Counted from the stretch's first letter, positions 1 through 11,960 are shown. The stretch is 64,000 nucleotides of DNA from Cyrtodaria siliqua (GCA_037043455.1 JAWPHD010008231.1:53742-117741); one strand, 5' to 3'. Translations and numbers: made by a program. The notes: generated by a model not told the origin, from the sequence alone.

Positions 1-130
1 ATAGGCTTTGGTCACTTCCTTGATGAGCGAAAGTGATCTTAATCTTTAAACGGTGTCTCACCAGTGTGTACGAGTATGCTGCCTCTATTCCCTAATCTGA
101 GAATAGTGGGCAGAGTATATTCCCCCACCC
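1..130. repeat. partial copy of dispersed zinc-finger-fossil block
   Basis: This is the left-edge fragment of a block that recurs near 690, 7,445 and 8,615. It shares the phrase tcacttccttgat followed by cgaaagtga and, at 51-70, the antisense of a C2H2 zinc-finger linker (HTGEKP reads on the minus strand in the related copies). It is cut by the window edge and has no open frame of interest. Confidence 0.6.
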
Positions 131-245
131 TCCCACAACACACCCGGATATTTTGCTTACCTTATGTGTGAATCACCTATACATGTGAACATGCTTGGAA
201 TAATAGAAATAGGTATAGAAATCGAATAGGAATTTCAGCTTTCAC

Positions 246-345
246 AGAACACAGTAAACCCCTAAACGCGCAAACAGACAAACAAGAAGGCAAAAGTAAT
301 AATAAATGCAAACTACATCACAAACACAAAAGGGTTTACAATAAT
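246..345 (-). repeat. interspersed repeat family R1, minus copy
   Basis: Read on the minus strand, this stretch matches 37,560-37,650 closely: both contain tttgcatttattattact followed by tttgccttcttgtttgtctg and then a gtgttctgtg phrase. Weaker relatives lie at 30,395-30,520 (minus), 40,900-40,960 (plus) and 57,785-57,905 (plus). It is non-coding; the class of element is not recognised. Confidence 0.7.
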
Positions 346-519
346 AAGAACTAAGAATATAACAATAATATTCACCAAGTCACACTTTACTTAAGAGATC
401 AAATGCTTGCATAAAAACCTACTGGGTACTTATAAAGCCAGAAGAAATATATGCTATTAAGCAATAGGCTATTTTATATGATCAGCTTTAATATAATAAT
501 GATCAGCTTTAATATAATA

Positions 520-1345
520 ATTATATTGTTTTAAATCATGTGACAATACTGTCCTCAGGGCAAAAAAAAGGATACAGTCAGTACTAAACTCTGCAATAAT
601 ATCACCTGCTAGCTTCCATCGCTCAGTACTGTGCTCTAGGACAATATCAACAGACAGAGTCAGTAAAGTTCTTAATGACAAACTAAATTACTTCGGTCAC
701 TTCCTTGATACGCGAAAGTGACTATATATTCATAACCTGTGATATTTAATCTTAAACGGTTTCTCACCAGTGTGTATGCCGCACATGAAATCCGAGAGTG
801 ATGGGCAGAGTAGCTTCCATTGCTTCAGTACTGTACTTAAAGACAATATCAACATCTAACGTCAGTAAACTCCTGAACGGTTAATTAAATTAATTAGGTC
901 ACTTCCTTGATACGCGAAAGGGACAATATATTCATAACTTGTGATATTTAATATTAAACGGTTTCCCACCATGTACACATAGTTGTCTTTTCGTTTACCC
1001 TACCTTTATGTTTTTTTCTAAATGAGAGATTTAGTTGACCGTTAATTATTAGGGCAAGGTACTGTGAAACGTGTGCCCTCCTTTGATGGAGATTTTAAGC
1101 CGTTGAACAGTCCCATGTACAGGATGTATTTGCTCTTTATAGATCTTGATGAAATTATGTGTTACTCAGTGACGCAAAATACACGTAGAGCTTTTCTTGG
1201 AAACGACGTTGTCATGATAATTGGATTTGAGTACGTGCAGTATCAAAAATTAGGAACTGACTGGGTCAGCACCTCTCCCCTAATCTGACTGAAAAGGATG
1301 GGCAGAGTATGCCCCTCTCCATCCTCATATACCCTGCATGAATAT
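520..1345. repeat. dispersed zinc-finger-fossil block, copy b
   Basis: The block combines a single monomer of the 37-bp minisatellite (580-670 and 820-880), the tcacttccttgatacgcgaaag phrase, an antisense zinc-finger linker (754-775, minus-strand HTGEKP), and a body (1,050-1,320) with ccctcctttgatgga, cccatgtacagga and acctctcccctaatctga. The same order recurs at 7,320-7,935 and 8,460-9,080. The 74-codon frame at 1,064-1,288 is interrupted in the other copies and is not a supported gene. Confidence 0.65.
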
Positions 1346-2930
1346 TTTGCTTATATTACGTGTTGATTCCCAATGCACGTGTACGTGGTTTGATAAGGTA
1401 ACATATTATTCGTCAATTCACATGTACTTAAGAAATCATGTTCTTCCAAATAAACCGACAGGTACATTATAGAAGAAAGAGGTTATAATTAAGCTAAATG
1501 ACTCATTTGTTTTTAAAAACAGTAAGTGATATTGTCTAGGCGATGTTAGAGTTGTCTCTAGCATCCGTTACGTATAATTATTTTAAACAGTAGGCGATTG
1601 TGTGTATTCATGCAGGAGAAAAGCCAACTAAGTCACATGTATTACGTTTTTCTTCCGTTAAATGATAGAATATATATTTTCTCCTTTATATTCATATTTA
1701 TCGGCTTATATAGCAGTTGATTCCAATGCACTAGTATCTTCTAATTAGGAAGTAGTAACTTCGTTGGAAATACGAATTAGCTTCACACACGTCAAAAAGG
1801 GTATACAAATACATATCCACGATTAATGGGTAATGGGTAGTACAATTAGAAAACAAGTTCTTATCAAGCATTATTTAGTACCTAAAACCATGGACATATA
1901 TACTCATATCCATGCTAATCAGAAAATGGTATTTCTCCTGTATACACATATACATCGGGTGGTATAGGAGTCAATTAGGCAGAAATAACTTATACTTTAC
2001 TAAAATGAGTAACTAGTGCTATGCGGAAACTTAAAGGACAGTATACACATCTCTCTGATCACCTAGACATTATCACTAAATATTTTAATCGAAAAATAAC
2101 TGAATATCTTAACTTTTGTCGCTTATATGGCTTCTCCTCGGTATGTATACTCAAATTTGACTACTGTTTTAAAAAGAAATTAACGGATGACAGAGACATC
2201 CTATTTCTTTTGTAAACTGATATGAATCGTCTGGTACATGAGGGAATTATGCACTAATGCCTTCTACTGAACTAACTTCGGTATACAGAAATTAATTTTT
2301 AAACAGTAGGTGAATATGATTATTCATATAATGCGTCAAATTCAATACGCAATATGTGACCTGTACGCATTATGTGATAATACCATCACACATTGTATTG
2401 TCATGGTCGACGCATGTATGCGACTGCTGCGTTGTGTAACTTAAAAGAGTATGAGAGTAGACCTTTGGAAACGACAGAACACGATACATATGCAATATTG
2501 CTGTCTCGGTTTGATTGTTCATGAACAGTAGTGAAATTTGCTAGCTACCGCTCACTCACCCTAGTGCCGGGTATAGCAGAACTCAATATTCATATAAGTT
2601 TAACCGTCCCAGTATCTAACACAATTGTATGCCCCGAAGGGCAAAATAAACAAAATGGAATTTAGTTGCTCCAGCGGTTATGAAGCCTGCGTATCAAAAG
2701 TAACAGCCGAAAGACTCAATTAAAAAGCAGACATCATATCCTATGAGTGGTTAAACAATACCCATAGCCTTTTATCGGCCGGAGTAGTGGAACCACCGAA
2801 TCGAAAATTAAGTATAGAAAACAAAAGCAATTGAAAATGTACCACCGATATCTAAATATAAATATCGGGCTCCAATCTCCAAAGATCAAATAAATAACAT
2901 TGCGTCAGACCCGTAACTACGCTGAGACAT
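1346..2930. other. stretch without a supported gene
   Basis: AT-rich sequence with scattered zinc-finger-linker remnants (near 1,590 plus and 1,935 and 2,130 minus). The 64-codon frame at 2,021-2,215 has no recognisable domain. The part 1,390-2,340 is loosely repeated at 9,120-10,150. Confidence 0.5.
1583..1640 (+). repeat. fossil C2H2 zinc-finger linker
   Basis: The plus strand reads VCIHAGEKP at about 1,590-1,622, which is the zinc-finger linker HTGEKP with one change. No cysteine or histidine pairs of a C2H2 finger are present around it. A sister copy lies at 9,350-9,395. Confidence 0.55.
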
Positions 2931-2935
2931 AGAAG

Positions 2936-3016
2936 CACGCACGCACGCACTTACGCACGAACGCACTTACGCACGCACTCACGCACGCACGCGCGCACAC
3001 AACCCCCTCCCACACA

Positions 3017-3064
<48 letters not shown>

Positions 3065-3070
3065 TACTTT
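2936..3070. repeat. microsatellite (ACGC)n then (CA)n
   Basis: Alternating cacg/cgca tetranucleotides run directly into a long CA dinucleotide tract and then cata repeats. It is a simple repeat with no coding value. Confidence 0.9.
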
Positions 3071-3504
3071 CACACATACATACTTTCATATCTACATACA
3101 TAAAGATCAATAAAACTAAATAAATAATTAAATACAACATTCATGTTTAATCACAATGTTATTGATTCTTGAACCAGAGACTACTTTTTCTGTAATCGGG
3201 AAAGTAATGAGACATGGCTTCTAATTGACAATTAATGACTTATATCTCTATAAGTGAAAGGCAACATATAACTGTAATAGGACATATGTAATACCACCAA
3301 GCATCAGACATACCAATGATACCAACATAAGGAAATCATGTACACACTTGAAGACATTCTTAACCGATAGTGAAAACTAGTTCATTTAATGATACTAGTA
3401 TATGCAAACATATATTGAAAATCAAAGGTAATATACCTCCCATGATCAGTGCTATACAAAGTGGTCTGTGGAACCGTATTTGAGCAAGACAGAATTACGC
3501 ACAC

Positions 3505-3560
3505 GTGTCCCTCATTACGTGGTCCCGCCTTAATACCATTAAGCGATGGGAAAGCTTATA
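3505..3560 (+). repeat. interspersed repeat family R2, plus copy
   Basis: Contains attacgtggtcccgcctt and ccattaagcgatggg. The reverse complement of the same two phrases, in the same order, is at 30,266-30,315, with a second partial match at 30,350-30,372. Flanking 3,070-4,040 holds nothing else recognised. Confidence 0.55.
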
Positions 3561-4049
3561 TTAGCAGGATTTTATAACGGATATTTTTCACAATAAAACA
3601 CGTTTAAAAACATGTTTTACTGAAATAACGCGATAACCTGTTTACAATTACCTATTAAATGTTTTAATTTTACAATATACACTATTTTAAAGCCAAAATT
3701 AAGGTTTTATTTCATACCCCTGCCAACCCCGCTTTCACCTCTTGGAGACGGGGTTAGATGGGTATGAAAGTTAATACTCGGACCGCGTAATGTAATTCGG
3801 TCGAATTAAGGACACGTGCCTAATTCATTGGAAAAAATATATTAGGGACACATGTGGTCTAAGTCCAGTGCATGTGCTCACCAACCGTATTACGTACACA
3901 AGTGAATAATTGTATTGGTGCTTTATAAATACACGAGTTATTTAAGTATCACCAGAATGGTGGTATTCGATTTTTGTCACTAGGTAGCTACATAACTATC
4001 TAGATATTTTAAGTTTTATCTAGATAACTGCAACATATATAGATGTCTA

Positions 4050-7000
4050 TCAGGGGCCATATCAACAGCTAGGGTTAGTACTGTCCTCAGGGGCAATAGC
4101 AACAGCTAGGTTCAGGTGCAATATCAACAGCAGCCGTTAGTACTGTCGTCAATGGCTATATCAATAGCTAGCTTTAGTCCTGTCCCTAGGGGCAATATCA
4201 GCAGGTAGCGATAGTAAAGTCCCCAGAGTCCATATTAACAGCTAGCGTTATTACTGTTCTTAGGGGCAATATCAACAGCTACATTTAGTACTCTCCTCAG
4301 GGGCAATATCAACAGCTTAATAATACCCTAAGGGGCAATATCAACACATAGAATTAGTACTATCCTCAGGGGCATATCAACAGCTGGCGTTAGTACTGTC
4401 TTTAGGGTCAATATCAACAGCTAGCGTTAGTACCACTTAAGGGGCAATATCAACAGCTGGCGTTAGTAATGTCCTCAGTGGCAATATCAACGGCTAGGTT
4501 TAGGACTATCCTAAGGGCCATATCAACATCTAGCGTTAGTACTGTTCTTAGGGACAATATCAACAGTTATGGTTAGAACTGTCCTCAGGGGCCATTTCAA
4601 CAACTTAATATTGTCCTAAGGTGCAATATTAACTGCTCTATTTAGGACTGCCTTCAGGGGCGTTATTACTGTTCTAAGGGGAAATATCAACATATAAGTT
4701 TAGTACTGTCCTCAGGGGCAATGCCAATAGCTGGCGTTAGTAATGTCCTAAAGGGCAATGTCAACAGATCGCGTTAGTACTGTCACCAGGGGCCATATAA
4801 ACATCTAGTTTTAATACTGTTCTAAGGGGCAATATCAAAAGCTAGGTCATATCAACAGCTATGATTATTTCTGTCCTCAATATCAACAGCCTGCGTTAGT
4901 ATGGTCCTCAGTGGCAATATCAACAGCAAGCGTTAGTACTGTCCTGAAGTGCAATACCAACAACAAACGTAAGTACTGTCCTCAGTGGCAATATCAACAG
5001 CTAGCGTTATTACTGTCCTAATGTGCATTATCAACAGCCTGCGTTAGTAATGTCCTGAAGTGCAATACCAACAACTAACGTAAGTACTGTCGTCAGTGGT
5101 AATATCACCAGCTAGCGTTAGTACTGTCCTAAGGTGCATTATCAACAGCTAGCGTTAATAATGTCCTCAGGGGCAACATCAAACGCTAGCGTTCGAACAA
5201 TCCTCAGGTGCAATATCACCAGCTAGTCAGTAACATGCACAGGTATTAACAGCTAGCATATGTACTGTCCATATGGAAACAAACAGCTAGTGTTTTTAAC
5301 ATCCACTATCATCAGCCTTTGCTTTAACCACCATAGAGATATTATGAAAAGCCAGCGTTAGTACTGTCCTCAGAGGCAACATCAACGGGTAACATTAGTA
5401 CTGTCCTCAAATACACTATCAACAGCTAGTGGTAGTACTGTCCTCCGAGGCAATCTCAACAGCCAGCGTTAGTACTGCCGTCATTGGCAATATCAACAGC
5501 CAGCGTTAATACTGGCCCCAGGGGCAATATCAATACAGTGAGCGTTAGTATTGTCCTAACGAGAATATCGACATCTAGCGTTAGTACTGCCTTCAGGGGC
5601 AATCTCAATATATATCGTTAGTATTTGCCTCATTGACAATATCAACAGCCAGAGTTAGTACTGTCCTCATGGACACTATTAACAGCCAGCGTTATTAATG
5701 TCCTCGAGGGAAGTATAAACAGCCAGTGTTAGGACTGTTCTTAGGGGCAATATCAACAGTCAGCGTTAGTACTGTCCTAAGGGGCAACATCAATTTTCAG
5801 TGTGAGTAATGTCCACAGGGTCAAAATCAACAGCTAACGTTAGTATTGTTCTCAGGGGCAATATCAACAGCTAACGTTAGTACTGTCCAAAGGGGCAACA
5901 TCAACAGCCAGCGTTAGTACTGTCCTAATGGGCAATATCAACAGCCAGCGTAAGTAATGTCCTAATGGGCAATATCAACAGCCAGCGTAGGAACTATCCC
6001 CAGGGCAATATCAACAGCCAGCGTTAGTATTGTTCTCAGTGTCAAAATCAATAGCCAGAGTTAGTAATGTGCGCATGAGCAATATCAACAGGTACGGATA
6101 GGACTGTCATAATGGGCTATATCCACAGCTAGCGTTAGTACTGTCCCCAGGGGCAATATCAACAGCTAACGTTAGTTTTGTCCTCATGGAGAATATCAAC
6201 AGCTAGCTTTAACACTGTCCTCATTGTCAATATCAATAGACACTTTTATTACTGCCCTAAAGGGAAATATTAACAGGTAGCGTTAATACTGTCTTCGGGG
6301 CCAATATCAACATATAGCGTTAACACTGCTTTCTAGGGGCAATATCAACTGCTACCGTAAGTACCGTCCTCAGGGGCTATATCAGCAGCTAGCGTTAGTA
6401 CTGTCCTCAATGGCAATATCAACTGACTGCGTTGGTATTGTCCTCAGTGGCAATATCAACAGCCAGCGTTAGTACTGTCCTAAGTGTAATACCAACAGTT
6501 ATCGTTAGTAATGTCCTCGGAGGCGTTATCAAGAGCTAGCTGTAAAACTACAATATCAACAGCTAGTCTGTAACATGCACAGGTATCAACAGCAAGCTTT
6601 TGTTTCTGTCTATATGGACACTATCAACAGCTATTGTCTGTAACATCCACATGAACAATATCAACAGCCAGCGTCTTATAGGGATACTATCAACAGCTAG
6701 AGTAAGTACCGTCCACAAGTCAATATCAACAGGTAGCGTTAATACTGTCTTCGGGGCCAATATCAACATATAGCGTTAACACTGCTTTATAGGGGCAATA
6801 TCAACTGCTACCGTAAGTACCGTCCTCAGGGGCAATATCAGCAGCTAGCGTTAGTACTGTCCTCAATGGCAATATCAACTGACTGCGTTGGTATTGTCCT
6901 CAGTGGCAATATCAACAGCCAGCGTTAGTACTGTCCTAAGTGTAATACCAACAGTTATCGTTAGTAATGTCCTCGGGGGCGTTATCAAGAGCTAGCTGTA

Positions 7001-7318
7001 AAACTACAATATCAACAGCTAGTCTGTAACATGCACAGGTATCAACAGCAAGCTTTTGTTTCTGTCTATATGGACACTATCAACGGCTATTGTCTGTAAC
7101 ATCCACATGAACAATATCAACAGCCAGCGTCTTATAGGTATACTATCAACAGCTAGAGTAAGTACCGTCCACAAGTCAATATCAACAGGTAGCGTTAGTC
7201 TTGTCCTCAGGGGCAATGTCAACAGCTAGCGTTAGTACTGTCCTCAGAGGTATTATCAACAGCTAGCGTTAGTACTGTCCTTAGGGGCAATATCGCCGGT
7301 TAGCGTTAGTCCTGTCCT
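4050..7318. repeat. 37-bp minisatellite array
   Basis: About 3.3 kb of diverged tandem copies of a ~37-bp unit that reads roughly ggggcaatatcaacagctag followed by cgttagtactgtcctca. Because 37 is not a multiple of three, all minus-strand frames read variants of TVLTLAVDI, which gives short spurious frames at 6,563-6,769 and 7,019-7,222. Monomers are diverged in most of the array. Single monomers also occur outside it, inside the dispersed block (580-670, 7,380-7,430, 8,550-8,610). Confidence 0.92.
6272..7183. repeat. 456-bp tandem duplication inside the 37-bp array
   Basis: The segment from 6,272 to 6,727 is repeated almost exactly at 6,728-7,183, including odd variants such as tcttcggggccaatatcaac and aagcttttgtttctgtctat. 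The copies are far more alike than neighbouring monomers, so this is a recent higher-order duplication. Confidence 0.88.
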
Positions 7319-7319
7319 A

Positions 7320-7935
7320 AAACAAATACAGTGAGTACTACTAAACTCTAAGAAAATATCACCTACTAGCTTCCATCGCATTTGTACTGTCCTCAAGGAC
7401 AATTTCAAGAATTAGCGTCAGTAAAGTCTTGAAGGACAAAATAAATTGCTTAGGTCACTTCCATGAAACACAAAAGGGACAATATAGTCATATCCTTAAA
7501 CGGTTTCTCACCAGTGTGTATGCATACTTGTCTTTTCGTTTACCCTACCTGTTTGCAAGCAATGTTTTTTCCCAAATGAGTGCTTTTGATGAATGACCGT
7601 TCATTTTTCGGGCAAGGTACATGTACTGTGAAACTGCCATCCTTCGAAGGGGATGTTAAGCCGTTGACTAGGCCCATGTACAGGATGGGCCACACCCTAT
7701 ATAATTATGCTCCTTACATATTTGGCTGAAATTCTGTGTTAATCAGTGACAACATGCCTGCAAAGCCTTCCTCGGAAACCAGGCTGTCATGATAGTCGGA
7801 AATGAATGTGTGTAGTTTAAAAAAAAATAGCAGTAGGCTAGCACCTCTCCCCATAACCTGAGACGGGTGGACAGAGAATATTCCCCGCACCTCGTCTTGT
7901 TCCGTATTTGGAAACTCAAACTACTCACATATCTG
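7320..7935. repeat. dispersed zinc-finger-fossil block, copy c
   Basis: Starts directly after the minisatellite and repeats the order seen at 520-1,345: minisatellite monomer, cacttcc phrase, antisense zinc-finger linker at 7,498-7,520, then a SINE-like body with gccatccttcgaaggggatg and cccatgtacagga. The 61-codon minus frame at 7,743-7,928 is not conserved in the sister copies. Confidence 0.6.
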
Positions 7936-8459
7936 ACGTTTCCCTGTTAACGTTGTCGATTTGTGTTAGCTGTGTTCGTGTTCAAGTTTCAAAACACAGA
8001 ATACGTGTCAGCGCGAGATATGTCGAAATGTAAAAATTCCAGAGATATTCACCTGAAAAACATGAACTAGTCGTACGAAAATGTATAGATCGATGAGGTA
8101 TTCTTCTCTATGGTGCGTTTTATGCATGCACGCTTGGTTGTTAACGTTTAATATATTGCTGCATGGCGGCTGTTTATGCATGCATATCTTGATCTCTTCA
8201 TGAACCTGTCTTGATAAGGTCGACCCTGATACCTACTTATTCTAAAAGGGCATCACAGTAACTCTGTTGTAGGTACGCACCATAAGAGCTACGATTCTCG
8301 CTGCTAGAATATACCAAAAGTATTAATCAAGTCACATTGTACTAAGACATCATGTTCTTGCATATAAAGCTACTGGTACTTTATAATGACAGAACAAATG
8401 GGTGGTATTTAAACTAAAGGACGTTTTTATTTTTAAAAATGGTCTGCTTTAATGTAATA

Positions 8460-9560
8460 AGGTTCTTTTAAATCGCGTGTCAGTACTGTCCCCAGCGGAA
8501 CAATAAACGACTAATCTCTGTGAAAATATCACCTGCCAGCTTCTCTGGGTTGAGTACTGTCCTCAAGGACAATATCAACACAGCTAGCGTCAGTACAGTC
8601 CTGAGGGACATAATAAACTGCTTAGGTGAATTTATTGATACGCGAAAGGGACGACATATTCATAAACTCTGATATTGTACCTTAAACGGTTTTTCACCAG
8701 TGTGTACGCACACTTGTCATTTCGCTTACTCTAACAATTGCAAGCAATGTTTTTTTCCAAGTGAAGGTTTTGGGCAAATCACCTTTCATTATTCGGGCAA
8801 GGTACTGTGAATCTTATGCCATCCTTCGAAGGAAATGTCAAGACTAAGACCAGTCCCATGTAGGAAGAGTCATACCTTATATATGCTCATGACATATCTC
8901 TTTGAATTTCTGTGTTAATACGGCGAAAGGCCCGTGGAGCTTTCCTCGGAAACGACGCTGCCATGCTAATTAGACTAGACCGTGTGCAGTATCTATAATT
9001 AGGAACGGCGGGGACAGTACCTCTCCCCTAATCTGAAAGGGGTGGGTAGAGTATGTCCCTCCCCGCAACCCCTACAACACACACATCACACGAACATTGT
9101 TCTTATATTATATGCAGATTCCCTATGCATTTGTACATGGTTTGATAAAATAACAAATAATATACCAATAGTATTCATCATTTCACATGTAATTAATAAA
9201 TCGTGTTCTTGCAAATAAAACGACTGGTACATTATAGAAGGAAGAGGTGATAATTAAGCTAAAAGACAGTGTTTTTTTTTAAAATAGTAAGTGGTAATGT
9301 CTAGGCGATGTGAGAGATGTCTCTAACACCCGTTAAATGTAATTAGTTTAAACAGTAGGCGAATGTGTGTATTCATGCAGGATAAAATCCAAATAAGTCA
9401 CATATATTAAGTTTTTATTTCCGTTAAATGATATAATATGGTATTTCTCCTGTACACTCAATGTATCGGCTATGTATGTAGCTTATATGGCTTCTCTCCT
9501 GTATGCATACTCACATTCGACTACTGTTTAAAAAAGTTAATTGAATTGATTTGTGTTTTA
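8460..9560. repeat. dispersed zinc-finger-fossil block, copy d
   Basis: Fourth copy, with the antisense linker at 8,684-8,705, the SINE-like body at 8,815-9,060 and the plus-strand linker fossil at 9,360-9,395. It ends where the exon-like sequence at 9,563 begins. Sequence between 7,935 and 8,460 holds nothing recognised. Confidence 0.6.
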
Positions 9561-9562
9561 AG

Positions 9563-9796
9563 GCGCAACAACACATGAACGGTTATATGGCGCCTAACAG
9601 GAACGAACGTGCCAGGCTCATCCTCCATTTACATCAAGATAAAATATGAAGATTGGGCCTAGAACCTTCTTACCTGCAAAACTGCAGAATTGCTACAAAT
9701 TCTATAATAGACACTCCATTTACGATGGAGTCACGTTTCCACGTTTGCATAAGCGGTGTCATGGTTAAGACCTTGAATGGGCATGATAAAAAATGA
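9563..9796 (+). pseudogene. damaged copy of the secreted-protein exon found at 23.6-23.9 kb
   Basis: Translation from 9,563 gives AQQHMNGYMAPNRNER and continues through HLHQDKI, a TGA stop at 9,647-9,649 where the sister copy has tryptophan, then GLEPSYL, DTPFTM and KTLN before TGA at 9,794. The plus frame matches the minus-strand frame at 23,897-23,613 along its whole length, with many conservative changes. The base before the match is the G of an AG preceded by a T-rich run (ttgtgttttaag), like a splice acceptor, and the sister copy has ggttttcag at the same place. No counterpart of the sister gene's first exon lies upstream. I infer a duplicated exon that has since decayed; the protein family is not recognised. 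Confidence 0.7.
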
Positions 9797-9819
9797 CAAA
9801 ATGAATATGAATGTGTGTA

Positions 9820-9847
9820 GGGGGGGGGGGGGGGGGGAGGGGGGGGG
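9820..9847 (+). repeat. poly-G tract
   Basis: A run of about 27 guanines broken by one A. It follows the exon copy directly. It is a candidate G-quadruplex but probably a simple slippage tract. Confidence 0.85.
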
Positions 9848-10020
9848 TGACGGGAGGGAGATGTCTACCCCGCAACCTCACGGGGAACAAAATTAAAGTT
9901 AACAGATGACAGAGACATTGTATTTCTCTTATCAGGATATCTCTCACATCACCTAGACATTATCACTTGCTATCATTTAACGAAATATAACAGAATGGCT
10001 TAATATATTTGATTTATATG

Positions 10021-10060
10021 GCTTCTCCCCTGTATGTATTCTCACATTCGCCTACTGTTT
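10021..10060 (-). repeat. fossil C2H2 zinc-finger linker
   Basis: The minus strand reads VRIHTGEK from gtgagaatacatacagggga. This is a textbook zinc-finger linker with the residue pattern before it, but without the C2H2 residues of a finger. Confidence 0.55.
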
Positions 10061-10315
10061 ATTTCCTAAGCCGTTACTACTTCCTAATTATTTTTTAAAC
10101 AGGAGGCGAATATGATTATTCATATAATGCGTCAAAACTCAATATGCAATATGTGACTTGTACGCATTATGTGACAAAAATAGTTGTTGTTTTGTGTTTT
10201 GTGCTTTTTGTTGTTGTTGCTGTTGAGTGTTTTTTGGGGGGAGGGGGCAGAGGCTGTGGGTTGGCTGTAAATAGAGTTTTTTTAAAGTTGCGCATCACCC
10301 TTTAACTGGAAACAA

Positions 10316-10502
10316 CGCGTGCGTGCGTAGTGAGTGAGTGAGTGAGTGAGTGAGTGAGTGAGTGAGTGAGTGAGTGAGTGAGTGAGTGAGTGAGTGAGTG
10401 CGTGAGTGAGTGAGTGAGTGAGTGAGTGAGTGAGTGAGTGAGTGAGTGAGTGAGTGAGTGAGTGAGTGAGTGAGTGAGTGAGTGAGTGAGTGAGTGAGTG
10501 AG

Positions 10503-10542
<40 letters not shown>

Positions 10543-10544
10543 TG
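10316..10544. repeat. (TGAG)n / (TGCG)n microsatellite
   Basis: About 44 TGAG units (10,330-10,504) flanked on both sides by TGCG units, the longer run being 10,505-10,543. Period 4 makes every frame open, so the 97-codon minus frame here (repeated THSL, then THAR) is an artefact. Confidence 0.95.
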
Positions 10545-10584
10545 TGTTTTGGTTATAACTTGCTTTTTTAACTTGCGCTCCACC

Positions 10585-10925
10585 CCCAATGTCAAATCCT
10601 TTATCCGCCCCTGAGGGGGTGCATGCTCCCCAGATGTTTTCTAAAGTAAGAAGACTTTATTTTATGGATTTATTTAAACTGGATTCGCCCATGCCCCCAA
10701 CCCACTGCCTAACTAACAACCAAAGAACAATCAAAATACATACGTTTCAGATTTTAGGTAGGGGTGCTCCCGGTGTCCGCACTGGACCCGCCCCTAGACC
10801 CATCCCACTACCACCTGTACACCCCAACCAACAAAAGCTTACTATATACATAAAATTATTACTTTTCAGATTTTAGCCTGGTGCACCCATACCCCCGGAT
10901 CCGCCCTTGCCCTCCCCGACCCACG
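10585..10925. mobile_element. fragments with hAT-like terminal motifs
   Basis: The motif ggatccgcccttg at about 10,897 and the variants tatccgcccctg at 10,600 and gacccgcccctag at 10,786 resemble the common hAT terminal sequence CAGGGGCGGATCC seen in reverse. Two imperfect copies of a ~115-bp unit (cagattttag, gtgc, then acccgcccc) lie between. No transposase frame is visible and the target duplication was not resolved. Confidence 0.35.
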
Positions 10926-11255
10926 ACCCACTTCTCACCCAATATATTTCTTTGTGTCAGTTTATGTCTGGTTACGGCACTGTGCGTGCACGTTATGCAT
11001 AGCATCATGACAGATTTATACTCCGCGTTTTGTGAATTAGAGAATGTGTGCTAGGAATAGAAGACATTCCATGCCGATATATTATATCCACCTTAGAACA
11101 CGACATCCCAGACCATATCAGGACCCGATTTGCAATCAATTGTAACTAGAAGAACGGTATTGAAACAAAGGTTGAAGGAGGAACGCGTTTGGACCTAAAA
11201 AAAATCTTTAAAAACAAAAGGATCTTAAAAAACTAAAAAATCTGATTGTTTGTTT

Positions 11256-11656
11256 TTGTCTAGACTTGTATACAAACATCAAAACATATCAAATAATTGC
11301 AAAGCTGTACACCAAAGTTCCTACCCCATGTAAGATACCGTAGTATACATGTATACAACAGCAGAGCACAACATCAGAGCATATCAAATAAATGAAAAAC
11401 TGTACACCAGAAACAATCCTACCCCATGTAAGAGACCATAGTGAAAAACAATTCGACGCCGTGTAAGAGATCATAGTCGTCAAAAACAAGCATACACCAT
11501 GTAAGAGACCATAGTCAAAAGCAATCATACCCCATGTAAGAGACCACTATGGTCTCTTACATGGCAATGGGGTATGAATTTTGGGTAGGATTGTTTTTGG
11601 TGTACGGTTTTTATTGTTTTTTAAATGTGTTTTGATGTTTGTATACATGTCTATAC
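11256..11656. mobile_element. fold-back (hairpin) element
   Basis: Inverted ends: tatacaaacatcaaaaca at 11,269-11,286 and its reverse complement near 11,630-11,647. The centre is a near-perfect palindrome, 11,532-11,546 against 11,550-11,564, around a 3-base loop. The left arm has three further tandem copies of the ccatgtaagagacc phrase, so the arms are unequal. Non-coding; the 79-codon minus frame inside is a by-product. Confidence 0.7.
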
Positions 11657-11784
11657 AGAAATATAAAATAACAAAAAAAAGAAGTTTTTTCTGATTTGTT
11701 TTTCTTTTTTTGTTTTCTTTTTTTTTATGTTTATTTCCTTCAACCTGTCTATTGAAAATAACAATTTCTTCCAGTCATATTGTT

Positions 11785-11960
11785 GTGGTGGATGAGTGGT
11801 TAGCATACTTGGTCATACTTGCCTCTCGTCCCAGACGTCACAGTTCGATTTCCTTGGGTAAGATAAGCCTACTATGAAAGTATGCCATCCTCCAAAGGAG
11901 GTGTGTGTAAAGTCATAGGTCCGTGTGCAGGGAGAGCTATACACGTGGTAATCGGTTATT
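11785..11960 (+). mobile_element. tRNA-derived SINE
   Basis: A tRNA-like head carries an A-box-like gatgagtggttagcatactt and a B-box-like cagttcgatttcc. It is followed by a body (gccatcctccaaagg, gtccgtgtgcaggg) that is the same as the body inside the dispersed blocks at 1,070, 7,630 and 8,815. The order and spacing fit a pol III SINE. The family is not named. Confidence 0.6.

Noticed and set aside
1064..1288. 74-codon gene
   Set aside because: The same sequence in the sister blocks (7,630, 8,815) is broken by stops and indels, and the body matches a SINE-like repeat at 11,880.
10302..10595. 97-codon THSL/THAR repeat protein
   Set aside because: It is a translation of the (TGAG)n/(TGCG)n microsatellite.
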